Assembly: GCA_964473285.1 (NCBI GenBank)
Contig: CAYYOI010000001.1
Span: 1 to 64,000 of the forward strand
Direction: 5' to 3'
DNA: 64,000 nt
Source: JBNJGT01 sp964473285
GTDB taxonomy: Archaea; Nanobdellota; Nanobdellia; Woesearchaeales; JACJVW01
A program made the translations under genes and the position numbers. A model generated the notes under the pieces. That model worked only from the letters and a program-made list of their open reading frames with translations. It ran no database searches and was not told the origin of the DNA. Below, one piece after another: positions 28,896 through 38,100 of this stretch (positions are counted from its first letter, which is position 1; each line of letters begins with the position of its first letter).

Positions 28896-29496
28896 GACTT
28901 ACGAACACATAATGTTCAGGTGTCTGCTCCTCTTCGATCTTTCCTTCATTATTCCGAAGTATTATCATGGGCCCCTGGATGTGAGGACAAATAAGAATTC
29001 CCTTATTCCGGAGATTTGATTGGGCAAGTTTTCTGATGTATCTCTTTTCAGAGGGATTTATGCCTGCAGTTATGATTATCTTGTCATATCTTTCAGCGAT
29101 GGGTTTTTTGAATATATTCTGTAATCTTAGCTCAAGATTAGGAACAAGGGAATCCACATTCTGGATATTGTCTCTTGCTTTCTCCAGAAGAGAAGATATT
29201 ATATCAAGGCTCAAGACTTTCCCAGGGTAAACTATGTATGCTATGAGGGCTGCGTTCCATCCACTTCCAGTTCCTATCTCCAGGACTTTGTCTCCTTTCT
29301 TAAGCTCTGCAAGCATTAGCATGCGGCCTACTGTTGATGGTTGAGAGATGGTCTGATTGTGGCCGATGGGAATTGCTGTGTCAATGTAGGGATCAGATAC
29401 AAAATATTTGCGGTCTATTATATCCATCGCTTCTATAATATGTTCGCTTCCCGGAGACAGGTTCTGTCTTACTTTCTCAAGCAGATCTTTTTTCAT
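28885..29496 (-). CDS. pcm: protein-L-isoaspartate O-methyltransferase
   Basis: Repairs isoaspartyl residues in aged proteins using S-adenosylmethionine. The 203-residue length is typical. Visible motifs are the substrate loop DPYIDTAIPIGHNQTISQPS (residues 36-55), motif I VLEIGTGSGWNAALIA near 70-85, and a post-I acidic residue in VLSLDIISSL. The C-terminal strand carries the usual ILICPHIQGP region. It overlaps the start side of the upstream membrane-protein gene by 20 bases, so it is the last gene of a run CBS-HPF, membrane protein, pcm on the minus strand. Confidence 0.95.
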   Translation of the reverse strand: MKKDLLEKVRQNLSPGSEHIIEAMDIIDRKYFVSDPYIDTAIPIGHNQTISQPSTVGRMLMLAELKKGDKVLEIGTGSGWNAALIAYIVYPGKVLSLDIISSLLEKARDNIQNVDSLVPNLELRLQNIFKKPIAERYDKIIITAGINPSEKRYIRKLAQSNLRNKGILICPHIQGPMIILRNNEGKIEEEQTPEHYVFVSLMQ

Positions 29497-30022
29497 ATAA
29501 CCACCTTACTGCAATACCAAAAGCGATACCAACAAGATTTGCAATCATATCCTCCATAGAATCCTGCCAGGGGCCAAATGCCTGGCTATTGTCACCTTCA
29601 CCAAACATAAGCCAACCGCTTCCATAACCAAGAATCCTGAAGCCAAGATATTCACAGATCTCTATCCCTGCTCCTATACCCATCAATGAAAGCAATATGA
29701 TACCATGCCTTGGATAGAAATAAGTAACTCCAAGAGTAAGAAAAAAGAATCCCATGAAATGTGCAAAGACATCATAATGCTCTAATCCATAAAGGGTTCC
29801 ATTGAATGGCAAAGTTCCTATGCTATTGAATAAAATGCTTATGCCAAAAAAACAGACTATGATATTGGGAATATACCAGTTTTTCCTGCGAATTATAAGA
29901 AAAGAAATCAATAAGGCAATGCCAATAAACATGTGTGCAGGATCAATGCCAGTAAAAAGATAGAACAAAGAAAGACTTAGATAGAACAAGACCCATAATC
30001 CAAAGACATCCCTCCAGTCCAT
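29477..30022 (-). CDS. YjdF/VanZ-like membrane protein
   Basis: A 181-residue protein with five or six transmembrane helices. The pattern HYDVFAHFMGFFF, then GAGIEICEYLG, then PWQDSMEDMIANLVG resembles the conserved His/Glu/Asp positions of the YjdF (DUF2238)/VanZ-like group, in which a charged Asp-x-x-x-Asp segment precedes the last helix. The biochemical role of that group is not established. Its ATG overlaps the stop of the CBS-HPF gene (TGATG), and its end overlaps pcm by 20 bases, so all three are likely one transcript. Confidence 0.72.
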   Translation of the reverse strand: MDWRDVFGLWVLFYLSLSLFYLFTGIDPAHMFIGIALLISFLIIRRKNWYIPNIIVCFFGISILFNSIGTLPFNGTLYGLEHYDVFAHFMGFFFLTLGVTYFYPRHGIILLSLMGIGAGIEICEYLGFRILGYGSGWLMFGEGDNSQAFGPWQDSMEDMIANLVGIAFGIAVRWLYEKRSA

Positions 30023-31197
30023 CAGGCATTCATCCCAGTTTCATCCTGTACCTCATCAAAAAGTTCATGCTTGACTGGCTTTTCCTGCTTGTCTGGCTTC
30101 CTGTACTTTCCGTGCAACTGGTTCTCCAGTTTGTCGAAACTTTTTCTTATAGCAGTTATAACATCCCAATCCATTGATGCGGCTGTAAGTGTTGCACCTG
30201 GATAGGATAATAAGGCATTTATCTCATACCTGCTTCTTTTTCCTTCCTTTTCCTTTTCTTTCAGGTGAATACGTAGCTCATATACATTATTAAAATAGTG
30301 CTGGAGTTTTTCTGCCTGGTTACTTGCGATCTTATCCATGCGTGCAAGAAGAGAGGGATGCATCCCATTAGTCCCTTCAAATATGATCTTACCTATCTTA
30401 GGTGTGCTTGCTTCCAGGTACTCGCGCAATACCATCTCTGCAGTGATGATCCCTACAGGACCATCATCATAAACAATCAATAAAGGACTCTTGTTATGTG
30501 CCATGGCAGCAGCAACTTCTTGTATAGTTGCCTTATTTTTTATGTAGTAAGGATAATCAAGGAAATTATGTATCGGAACTTCCAAGAGTTTACCTCTTTC
30601 ATGCTCTTTTGAGGGTGCATTAGGCTGGTATCCGCGTGGACGTTCCTGGATTCGTCCGAGATGATAATTTTCCATAATGCGCTTACTCGTAAGTATCCCT
30701 CTTACCTTTTCATCTTTTCCTACAGGCACTTCTCTGTATTTCTGGTTATGCATGAAATGAAGTGCATCACCCAGAGCAGTATCCTCATCAAGCATCTGCA
30801 ATTGCTCACTATATATCCTAAACTTATCAGTAGTCTGGCTAAGGACATCCATAACTCCATAGATATCTACGATCTTGCTCCAGTCTTTCTGATATACTGG
30901 CAGTAAGCGGGTTTCTGTATCAAGGAGATGCTTTGCTACCTCCAGGATGTCTGCCTCAGCATGAACCCTTGTGGCAGGAACAGTAAAATTCCTGATCTTG
31001 CTTTCAGCCAAATCGGTTCGAGATTTTAGCATGTTAAAATGAGAGAAGAGACCATGCAGACGATTACCATCGTATACCAGGCATTCTTCTGCCTTATTTT
31101 TTATCATCTTACCAATCAGTTGTGAAACTGTCTGATTGACCTGCATACTAACAGTTGTTTTACTTGGGGCAATATCAATTGCTTTCATGGTTTTCAC
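30022..31197 (-). CDS. four CBS domains fused to an HPF/RaiA-like ribosome-hibernation domain
   Basis: A 391-residue soluble protein. Residues 1-265 hold four CBS motifs as two Bateman modules (for example IGKMIKNKAEECLVYDGNRL, LPVYQKDWSKIVDIYGVMD, REVPVGKDEKVRGILTSKR and SPLLIVYDDGPVGIITAEM); such modules bind adenine nucleotides. Residues 270-370 match the HPF/RaiA fold: a strand rich in Lys (YELRIHLKEKEKEGKRSRYE), a second strand INALLSYPGATLTAASMD, and the helix DVITAIRKSFDKLENQL. The product probably binds ribosomes under low-energy conditions (inference). The start is supported by a GAGGTGA ribosome site. It leads an operon with a YjdF/VanZ-like protein and pcm. Confidence 0.8.
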   Translation of the reverse strand: MKTMKAIDIAPSKTTVSMQVNQTVSQLIGKMIKNKAEECLVYDGNRLHGLFSHFNMLKSRTDLAESKIRNFTVPATRVHAEADILEVAKHLLDTETRLLPVYQKDWSKIVDIYGVMDVLSQTTDKFRIYSEQLQMLDEDTALGDALHFMHNQKYREVPVGKDEKVRGILTSKRIMENYHLGRIQERPRGYQPNAPSKEHERGKLLEVPIHNFLDYPYYIKNKATIQEVAAAMAHNKSPLLIVYDDGPVGIITAEMVLREYLEASTPKIGKIIFEGTNGMHPSLLARMDKIASNQAEKLQHYFNNVYELRIHLKEKEKEGKRSRYEINALLSYPGATLTAASMDWDVITAIRKSFDKLENQLHGKYRKPDKQEKPVKHELFDEVQDETGMNA

Positions 31198-31247
31198 CTC
31201 TTAGCTTTATCGGGAACAAAAGTAAGACAACTAGCCTGGATGAATCA

Positions 31248-31685
31248 TTATATTCCACTTCTTCGGGAATATGTCCCCCTGAGCTCTCCTATAGCAAGGA
31301 TATGTTTCTTCATTGCAAATTCTAACTCTTGTCTGGTTGCACCTTTCTTTGTATCCAACTTACAGTCAAGGCCGTATATCCAGAAAAAATACCTATGAAT
31401 TCCTGAAGGAGGGCAGGGACCGCCATAGCCTATCCTTCCAAAATCATTGGTTCCTTCAGTTCCCGGAGCGCTGTTCTCTTCTATACTGCCAGGAGGGATA
31501 TTCCACATCAGCCAGTGGGTGAACGTTCCAACCGGAGCGTCAGGATCATCCATTATCAGAACCAGACTTTCCACTTCGGAGGGGATACCTGTAATAGTCA
31601 ATGGTGGATTAATATCTTCACCATCACACGTGTATTTTGGTGGTATCTCCTTTTTATGTTCAAAAACAGGGCTTTTTATTTCCAT
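31248..31685 (-). CDS. PEBP/Raf-kinase-inhibitor-like protein (YbhB/YbcL type)
   Basis: A 145-residue phosphatidylethanolamine-binding-protein-family member. The signature is clear: FTHWLMWNIPPG after DDPDAPVGT (residues 47-65), a central YGGPCPPSGIHRYFFWIYGLD stretch (residues 93-113 in part), and the short C-terminal helix LAIGELRGTYSR. It is cytoplasmic, with no signal peptide. In bacteria and archaea the ligand of this family is unknown. A GAGGTAG ribosome site precedes the ATG. The 180 bases upstream (31686-31865) contain no gene that I can support. Confidence 0.93.
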   Translation of the reverse strand: MEIKSPVFEHKKEIPPKYTCDGEDINPPLTITGIPSEVESLVLIMDDPDAPVGTFTHWLMWNIPPGSIEENSAPGTEGTNDFGRIGYGGPCPPSGIHRYFFWIYGLDCKLDTKKGATRQELEFAMKKHILAIGELRGTYSRRSGI

Positions 31686-31865
31686 CTTAAACTACCTCAA
31701 AGGTCAAGCCATGAACACTGGTGAGCACTATACTGCCTAACAAACCAACTGTGCGCAACCAGTAGGGATACTTATGACAGGCTTGCCAGAATCCATTCCT
31801 AACCAAGATTGGCTGTTAGCTATATCTAATAAAATGAATATAAAATATAAATATTTTGTATACAC

Positions 31866-32213
31866 TCAAAAACTCAGGAATTTTTCAGCATACTCTCCTA
31901 TGATAGGTATTGGCTTATTCTCTCCCTGGATTGCCTTGATAAGGCCAATCATCCACAGGACAAAAATACCCAGTTGTAGCAAAGAGCCTGCAAACATGAT
32001 GATCCATCCTATAAAAGGTGCTGATGCGAGTATGCCAATAGCAATAGATATAACCAAGCTTACCAACAGGAGAAATAGCGCCTGCTTGGCATGGAATTTT
32101 GCAGACTTATCTTTCTTCATCTCTTCATCAACAAAGTACCAGATTATGCCTACCAAAAAATATGATAAGATTGCACATAATTTGCTTTTTTCCTTCTTTT
32201 TCATTTGTTCCAC
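31866..32213 (-). CDS. DUF4870/Tic20-like small membrane protein
   Basis: A 115-residue protein with three hydrophobic segments. The fingerprint is that of the DUF4870 group: a first helix followed by YFVDEEMKKDKSAKFHAKQALFL (His and Gln before helix 2), then a third helix with FVLWMIGLIKAIQGENKPIPI and a C-terminal GEYAEKF. Function of the family is unknown. A TATA-like box on the minus strand (32241-32250) and a GGGGTGG ribosome site precede the ATG. It is transcribed divergently from the next gene, whose TATA box is only about 30 bases away. Confidence 0.8.
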   Translation of the reverse strand: MEQMKKKEKSKLCAILSYFLVGIIWYFVDEEMKKDKSAKFHAKQALFLLLVSLVISIAIGILASAPFIGWIIMFAGSLLQLGIFVLWMIGLIKAIQGENKPIPIIGEYAEKFLSF

Positions 32214-32280
32214 CCCAATAAGTGTAATAAGATATCACAAGTTTAAAAAGTTTGCTGCCTATTTGATTCATATAGATAGA

Positions 32281-32288
32281 TTTATATA
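32281..32288 (+). promoter_or_regulatory. TATA box of the second TAG-interrupted gene
   Basis: TTTATATA is 30 bases before the ATG at 32311, supporting a leaderless start there and hence an in-frame TAG within the gene. Confidence 0.6.
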
Positions 32289-32310
32289 TTCGTCTTAGTC
32301 AAAAAAGATT

Positions 32311-33042
32311 ATGAGTAATGAATTGTTCTTGGCAATACTTTACCTTGAGATGGTAGTAAGCTCATTTTTCCTTTTGTACTTCTGCATAAGGATAATAAAG
32401 ATAACAAAAGGATCCAACAAGGGATAGCTTTTTTATGGACTTTTTAGTGTCCTGAATGGTATTGTCTCAATTGCAGGGATATTTCCGAGAGTTGCAACAG
32501 ATCCTACTGTTGTTAATGTAGCTTATGGAATACAAAGCTTGTTGCTTTTCATAGAGACCTTCCTTATAATCATTGGAATAACTATACTTGCAGAGGTATT
32601 CGGGCTGGAATCAAAGGTTTTCTCAAGGAGAAACGTACTTGTTGTGATGGTGCTCAGTTTCTTTACGATCCTTGGTCTAGCAGGAAGCATCTCTCCGCTT
32701 AAGATGTATTCTATCGTTTCCATGGTCCTTGTCATAGGACTGGCACTTACCATGCTTCCGGTATGGAATATAATGAAAACAACAAAGAAACTTCCATGGA
32801 AACTGCTTGTTGCATCGCATATAATGTCTATGATCTCAGTGTACTTGATTTTTACAGCCCTTGGCTGCTGCGCAGTACCAATAGATGACCCGGCATGCCA
32901 CTCAGGAGATTATCTTGTTATTCCTGCACCTTGTAGCGGGACATTCGTGACTGGTTTTTTTATATTTCTGATGGGACTTTTGATAGGAACATGGCTTTTG
33001 ACCGGATCATTCTATTACCTCTATAAAGGCCTTAAGATATGA
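32311..33042 (+). CDS. multi-spanning membrane protein interrupted by an in-frame TAG
   Basis: The frame from ATG 32311 encodes a first helix (MSNELFLAILYLEMVVSSFF...) and a basic loop ending KGSNKG, then TAG at 32425-32427, then continues open to 33042 with LFYGLFSVLNGIVSIAG and five further helices. Start and downstream part are in the same frame and both look coding, so the natural product would be about 243 residues with seven helices. Starting instead at ATG 32539 would drop two helices and about 76 residues. A Trp (TGG) at the interrupted position would fit. A loop with several Cys (LGCCAVPIDDPACHSGD) lies between the last two helices. The family is unrecognised. Confidence 0.6.
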
Positions 33043-33144
33043 GATGAAAAAGAAGGCCAAAAAAATACAGACACAAAGTAAAGAGAATCAGGAAGAATAG
33101 AAGTAAATCTGACTTGAAAAATCTTCAAAAATCCAACAGTATAC

Positions 33145-33154
33145 CATATTAATT
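33145..33154 (+). promoter_or_regulatory. TATA-like box of the truncated permease gene
   Basis: CATATTAATT is 20-29 bases before the ATG at 33174. It appears to be the original promoter of the TctA-like gene, now cut off from the body of the gene by the integrated element. Confidence 0.45.
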
Positions 33155-33173
33155 CTGCGAGAACACAAAAGAT

Positions 33174-33245
33174 ATGTTCCATGAGATTCTCCTCGCATTA
33201 TTGGTCGGTGTGGCTTCCGGGGTAATTACAGGTTTCTGGTTCTAA
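33174..33245 (+). pseudogene. 20-codon 5' remnant of the TctA-like permease gene (left junction)
   Basis: The frame reads MFHEILLALLVGVASGVITG and then three unrelated residues and TAA. It matches the first 20 residues of the intact permease at 48794 (MFFEILLAIIIGVNAGIITG) with 72% identity over the 60 bases, and similarity stops abruptly after the Gly20 codon. This is best read as the host 5' end left behind when the element recombined within the gene. Confidence 0.75.
33219..33233 (+). repeat. attL-like site at the left end of the element
   Basis: GGGGTAATTACAGGT matches GGGATAATCACAGGT at 48839-48853 in 13 of 15 bases and coincides with the point where the two copies of the permease 5' end stop being similar. 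It is the probable recombination region; the exact core is unproven. Confidence 0.5.
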
Positions 33246-33333
33246 GATTTTCTTGATTAATTCTAAATAGTTGAAATGTGGACACATCAAGGCTACAAGC
33301 CATATATGTATGTTTGGATATCAAAGAAATAAG

Positions 33334-33786
33334 ATGGTATCCAAAATAAGAGATAAAGGGCAACTTGTCAGCATTTTTGATAAAGTTCAAAGGATCGAAA
33401 AGGATCTGAACCAGCTTTTGCCAGAAATGGATCGATCCAGGTTGATCAAAGCAATGTCTAAATGCAGACAGCATTACGAAGGTAAATTGTACTATGGCAG
33501 AAGAACATATGATCCTGAAGAGATCAAGAAAAGACCAAAATTAGAATTATCCGAGATTGAAAAGATCATCTATCATTATTTGATTGAGAACGACTTAAAT
33601 CCTTCCACAACGTACAGATGGTTCTTAGCTACACGATTACCTTCAGATATCAAAGAACGTCTTTCTAATAGAGAAATACCTGTAAAGTTAGCCATGAGTA
33701 TAGCTGCAAATAGAAGAAGGATCAGAGTTTCGAATCAAGGGCTTCTCATGATGGATGAGATGGTCAATATCATTGGAGGACTATAA
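33334..33786 (+). CDS. element protein paired with the recombinase, unknown function
   Basis: A basic protein of about 150 residues (MVSKIRDKGQLVSIF start). No family is recognised. Residues 65-150 contain a stretch of short helices (LSEIEKIIYHYLIENDLNPSTTY..., then VKLAMSIAANRRRIR) that could be a helix-turn-helix DNA-binding region. In-frame ATGs exist at 33271 and 33310, but a TATA-like CATATATG at 33301-33308 favours 33334. The stop is followed one base later by the recombinase start, so the two are coupled; a role in recombination directionality or DNA binding is possible but unproven. Confidence 0.6.
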   Translation: MVSKIRDKGQLVSIFDKVQRIEKDLNQLLPEMDRSRLIKAMSKCRQHYEGKLYYGRRTYDPEEIKKRPKLELSEIEKIIYHYLIENDLNPSTTYRWFLATRLPSDIKERLSNREIPVKLAMSIAANRRRIRVSNQGLLMMDEMVNIIGGL

Positions 33787-33787
33787 G

Positions 33788-34825
33788 ATGGATCATGAAA
33801 TAATCAAAGAAGTGTTAGACATCACTAAAGAAGAAAGGATGTCTCGGAAAGCAATTTATGAGCAATTGCTATCAAGAGGATCTCTTAAGCCAGGAGAAGA
33901 AGAACTCTTTAACATAGTCATTGACAGAGCATTAGAAAACGAATTAATCCCTTCAAATAGAATTAGGATTTACAAAAAAGCAAGAGGTAAATTGCCAACG
34001 GTTTTCACAACAGAGCAATTAGGCTTTATTTTTGAGAATTGTAATAGACCTAAACTTGCAGTTGTCATGTGGTTTGGTTTCTTCTGTGGTTTAAGAATAA
34101 GAGAGGTCTGTAATCTTAAAATTTCAGATGTAGATTTAGATAGGAGAAAATTATTTGTCAGAGACAGTAAGAACCCACTTAGAGGAAAACAAGGATATGG
34201 GAAAGATCGAGTGGTCAGCATCCCTCAAGTAGCAATAACTCCATTAAAGAGATGGATGGATGTCATCAAAGGAGGAGAATGGTTTATTCCAAGCATGCAA
34301 GATCCAAACAGACCTATACGAACAAAGACAATTCATGAACAGTTTAGATTTTTACTCAAAAAAGTAGGCTTGTCTGAAAAAGAGTATGAAAAAGGTTTTG
34401 TGCAAAAGAATCATGGAAAGCATAAACCAATGGTTAAATCTGTTTACAAATACAGGTTTCACACTCTTAGACACACTTATGCGACCTACCTTCTTGAAAA
34501 AGGAGTTCCAATAGAGAATATTCAAAGATCATTAGGGCATAAAGACCTTGATACAACATTAATCTACGCACGTATTTCTGATAAGAAAACTACTGAATAT
34601 ATCGATGATGCATTCAACAGACCACTCAAATTAGTCAATAAGGAAAGCATTCTCAATGAGAATAAACCAGTACAACAGACTAATTACAACATCAACAACA
34701 CAGCCAATGTTTTGGCTGTCAATAATAACACTCCTATATCAATATTGCAGAAAAGACTTGCAATGGGAGAAATAGATCTCGTAACATACGAGCATCTATG
34801 TAAAACACTAAACGGAGGAAAATAA
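33788..34825 (+). CDS. tyrosine recombinase (XerC/D-type integrase)
   Basis: Site-specific DNA recombinase of about 345 residues, the likely integrase of the element. The catalytic set is visible: Arg103 (GLRIRE), His225 and Arg228 (FHTLRHT), His251 (LGHKDLDTT) and nucleophile Tyr260 (LIYARIS). A conserved Lys lies in the beta-hairpin near residues 134-140 (KQGYGKDR). The N-terminal 70 residues are a helical DNA-binding part unlike the usual SAM-like core-binding domain, possibly with a winged helix. The start at 33788 is chosen because it is one base past the previous stop; the in-frame ATG at 33755 would overlap that gene. Its position next to the left junction is typical of integrases. Confidence 0.92.
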   Translation: MDHEIIKEVLDITKEERMSRKAIYEQLLSRGSLKPGEEELFNIVIDRALENELIPSNRIRIYKKARGKLPTVFTTEQLGFIFENCNRPKLAVVMWFGFFCGLRIREVCNLKISDVDLDRRKLFVRDSKNPLRGKQGYGKDRVVSIPQVAITPLKRWMDVIKGGEWFIPSMQDPNRPIRTKTIHEQFRFLLKKVGLSEKEYEKGFVQKNHGKHKPMVKSVYKYRFHTLRHTYATYLLEKGVPIENIQRSLGHKDLDTTLIYARISDKKTTEYIDDAFNRPLKLVNKESILNENKPVQQTNYNINNTANVLAVNNNTPISILQKRLAMGEIDLVTYEHLCKTLNGGK

Positions 34826-34829
34826 GAAA

Positions 34830-35147
34830 ATGGAAACAAAACAAGAATTAGAACAAAATGTTACAACAAACGACTTAATCAACATGTGTGAATTAATCAT
34901 ACAGTTGGCAAAGAGGGAAGATGCAAAGACAAATGCTAAGAATATCCTGGCAGAGAAAGTTTATGAAGGCTGTCAAGATCTCTTTAAGCTTGCTTGTCCT
35001 AACTGTGGCAATGTGCAGAAGTCCCCTCTTGATTTTAGAGCATTTACTGAGGACTTAACTCTTGAAGATGAAGATAAACTTTCATGTCCTAAGTGCAATA
35101 AGGATCTTGGTGTTAAGTTAAAATATTCTGTTTATACGAGTTGTTAA
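34830..35147 (+). CDS. small zinc-ribbon protein
   Basis: A 105-residue protein, four bases after the recombinase stop and so probably in its operon. The N-terminal half is helical (about residues 8-45). The C-terminal half has two Cys-x2-Cys pairs, CPNCGN and CPKCNK, about 30 residues apart, the layout of a zinc ribbon, and ends in Cys. No known family recognised; a nucleic-acid- or protein-binding adaptor is possible. It converges on the large surface-protein gene with an 11-base gap. Confidence 0.65.
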   Translation: METKQELEQNVTTNDLINMCELIIQLAKREDAKTNAKNILAEKVYEGCQDLFKLACPNCGNVQKSPLDFRAFTEDLTLEDEDKLSCPKCNKDLGVKLKYSVYTSC

Positions 35148-35158
35148 AACTCGTACTT

Positions 35159-38100
35159 TTATTTTTTCTTCTTTCTTTGACTGTCTTTTCTATTGAGAAT
35201 AAAGTAAGTTGCTGCTGCAATTATTAGAATAAATACCCCTATTCCTATGATATAAGGTATTATTGGTATTTTCTTTTGTGATGCATCAAGAGATTGATTT
35301 ATTTCTTTGTTTTCTTCAGTTGTGTTCTTAATTTGCTCTTCCTGAATCATTAGTTCTTGTTTTGTAATATTCTCTTCAATTGCTTTGTCTTCTGTTATGT
35401 CTTCTTTTTCTTCTTCTCCTGTTATTGCAAAGTAACTGAATCCTGGCGTGTTTGCTGTGTACGTTGTGATTTTTGTGTTTGAACTCTTTAGTGTTGTTTC
35501 TAATTCAGTCCATGTGTTGTTTGTATATCTGAGCAATAAGATTGTGTTTTTGTTGATTTTGTTCTCTTTTATCCATGTGTTGTTGATTGTGAATTCTATT
35601 TCTGCTCCTTCTATTTCGTCATCATTGATATTTTTGGGATTGATCTCTAAGAATTGATACGTTTTCTTGTTGATTTTCTTTGTTGTCGGAGGCTCTTTGA
35701 TGTTTTTAACTTCTATTCCTACACTTGATTTGTTTTCTTTTGCTGTAAGTCTTATCTTGCTTATGCTGATATTTTCTCTTGCTATTTCAAAATCTGATGG
35801 GCTTCCTGCTTTGATTTGGCTCACATACTTTGTTTGTGAGTTTTGATCAACTGTTGGAATGTATCCTCCAGTGCTTGATGAACTGCTTCCCCCTGATGAT
35901 CCTCCATTGTTATCAGGTGGTGCTGTATAGGTCAATGATTTATTATTGTGATTATTGCTTAATGAGAGGTTCTTGTTTCCTGCTTCATCTATGCTTGTGA
36001 TGGCAAAATAGTATGTTTTTGAGCTGGTTATTGTGAATGTCGTGCTGTTTGTCGTTGTATTCTTTAAGAATGTCAGTGTTTCATTGACATAATCCTTGCT
36101 TGTATTGATGCTGTTTGCATACCATACCTGGTAAGTTGTTATTGTGTCAGTCATGTTATCTATGTCTTTTGTGATGTTTTCCCATTGGATTGTTGCTGTA
36201 TTGCCTGATTGAGTGATAACTATGTTTGATGGATTTTGAGGTTTTACTGTATCATTTGCAGTTATGTTATGAACTTCTGAATTGTTTTGATAATTGTAGT
36301 TTCCGAGTTGATCAACTGCAATTATAGAATACCAATAAGTCGTGTCATGCTCTACTTCTGCATCAAAATAATGGTTGTTTGTAGTGTTTGCAATCCATAA
36401 ATTGCTCTTGATCTCAGTAAAGTTTGAAGTATTCTTGAATATCATGTATTTGTTTGCATCATTTACTTCTGACCATGTTATGTTTATGAATCCGTTTGGA
36501 GTTGCAGTCAAGTTATTTGCTGTGAATACTGGAGGAATAGGTGCTGTTGTGTCTATTATGAAGAAAAGTGTTGTTGAAGTTGTGCTGTCCTGGTTAATAC
36601 TGTTTTCACAAGCAATACTCCAATTATGAGTTCCATCAGTTAAGTTATTGATTGATCTATTGGTTTCTTCTTCGCTATTGATGAGTATATTTGTTTGGTT
36701 TGTGGTTGCATCCAGGTTTAATGAGCAGTTTAAAGTGTCGTTGTTTTGATCAGTTGAGCTAAATGTAAATTGTATTGTATTATTTGATGAGTTTGTGTTG
36801 TTTCCTGGTGCATTTAGAGTGATTATCGGAGAGCAGTATTGTCCCCATGAACCTTCATAATAATAATTACCTATTCCATTCTCGCAAAAGCTTATTCCTG
36901 TCAATGCTCCTCCGCTGGAATCTTTATTTAGATCAATTGATGGATTGTAAAATGAGTTATTGTATAGTTTCACATTACTTCCTATTGAGTTGTCGTTTAT
37001 TGTCAAATTATTGTATAACTTGTTGTTGTAGATGCTAACGTTGTTTCTTGGATAGATCGTATAGCTTGGCATCATATCTGCATTGTCTTTTGAAGAATAA
37101 AGAGTGTTATCTTTTATCGTGATGTTTTCATGAATTGCATCTGATCCCATATTTCCCCAATAAATTAAGTCTCCTGAAACATTGAAGATGTTATTGATGA
37201 GTTCGAAGTTTCTTGACAGCCTGTATATTCCTGTGATTGTTGGTCTTGCAGGGAAATGTGAATAGAATGAGTTGTTTTCTATTTGTACCTGGAAGCCTGG
37301 CATGAAAGTTCCTGAAGATACTGCTTCTCCATAACTGATCCCTCTTGTGAAGTTTGTGAAGTTGTTATTTAGTATGTTCACTTCTTCTGTACCTTTGTCA
37401 ATGTATAACGCTACATCAAAATTATAGGCATTACAGTTCCTAATAGTGACATTTGAAACAGTGTTTGAATATCCTATGTATGCAAAGGTTTTCCCATTAT
37501 CTATATGTCCTGGATCTATGATTTTATTGTTACAATCAAGAAACACATTGCTTGTTGAAATGTTAAACAGTATTGTTTCTGCTCCTGTGAAGTTATACGT
37601 GCATAAACTATCTAATGTTAGTGATTTTGTCAGATCATATCCATTTGATAAATCAATGCAATCAATATTTAGAGGTCTTTGTTCTGAAAATCCTGTGTTA
37701 CCAAGTGAATCAGTACAGCTGATACTCCAGTTATAGTTTCCTAAAGCGATATTAACTGTGATATTTGTCTCTTCTCCTGTATTTGCAGTAATTCCTGTTT
37801 GATTTACCAGGTTATTTATTGAGAGGTTGCAGGTTGTTGTTTGATCAAGGTCTTGTGTTTGAAAAGAGAATGTGACTGATTGGTTTAGTTGATAATGATC
37901 ATGTCCAGGACTTAGTAAAGTGATTACTGGTTTTGCTTCATCTGTAATTGAATACAATGTTTGTCCTACTGTGAAAAGGATTGATCCATTGATGATTGAG
38001 ATGTCTGAAGGATTATATGATCCTCCAAAAGAGTACTCTCTTTCTATTGATCCATTGCTTGCATTGATCATGTACAGCTTCTTATTTCCTCCAATTAAGA

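Noticed and set aside
31690..31860. Possible tRNA or small RNA between two minus-strand genes
   Set aside because: I found no T-loop (GGTTCxAxTCC) or cloverleaf pairing on either strand. Nothing can be supported.
31774..32298. 174-residue plus-strand frame
   Set aside because: It is antisense to the DUF4870-like gene, which has a family fingerprint, TATA box and ribosome site.
28182..33042. Genome-wide reassignment of TAG
   Set aside because: Genes at 104, 47142, 49963, 52137 and 55822 end in ordinary TAG; at 49963 the frame would run on without another stop soon after. Full reassignment is unlikely; only local readthrough or mutation remains.
33043..33100. An 18-codon Lys-rich frame (MKKKAKKIQTQ...) after the membrane-protein gene
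   Set aside because: Very short, ends in TAG, and close to the element junction; composition alone is not evidence for a gene.
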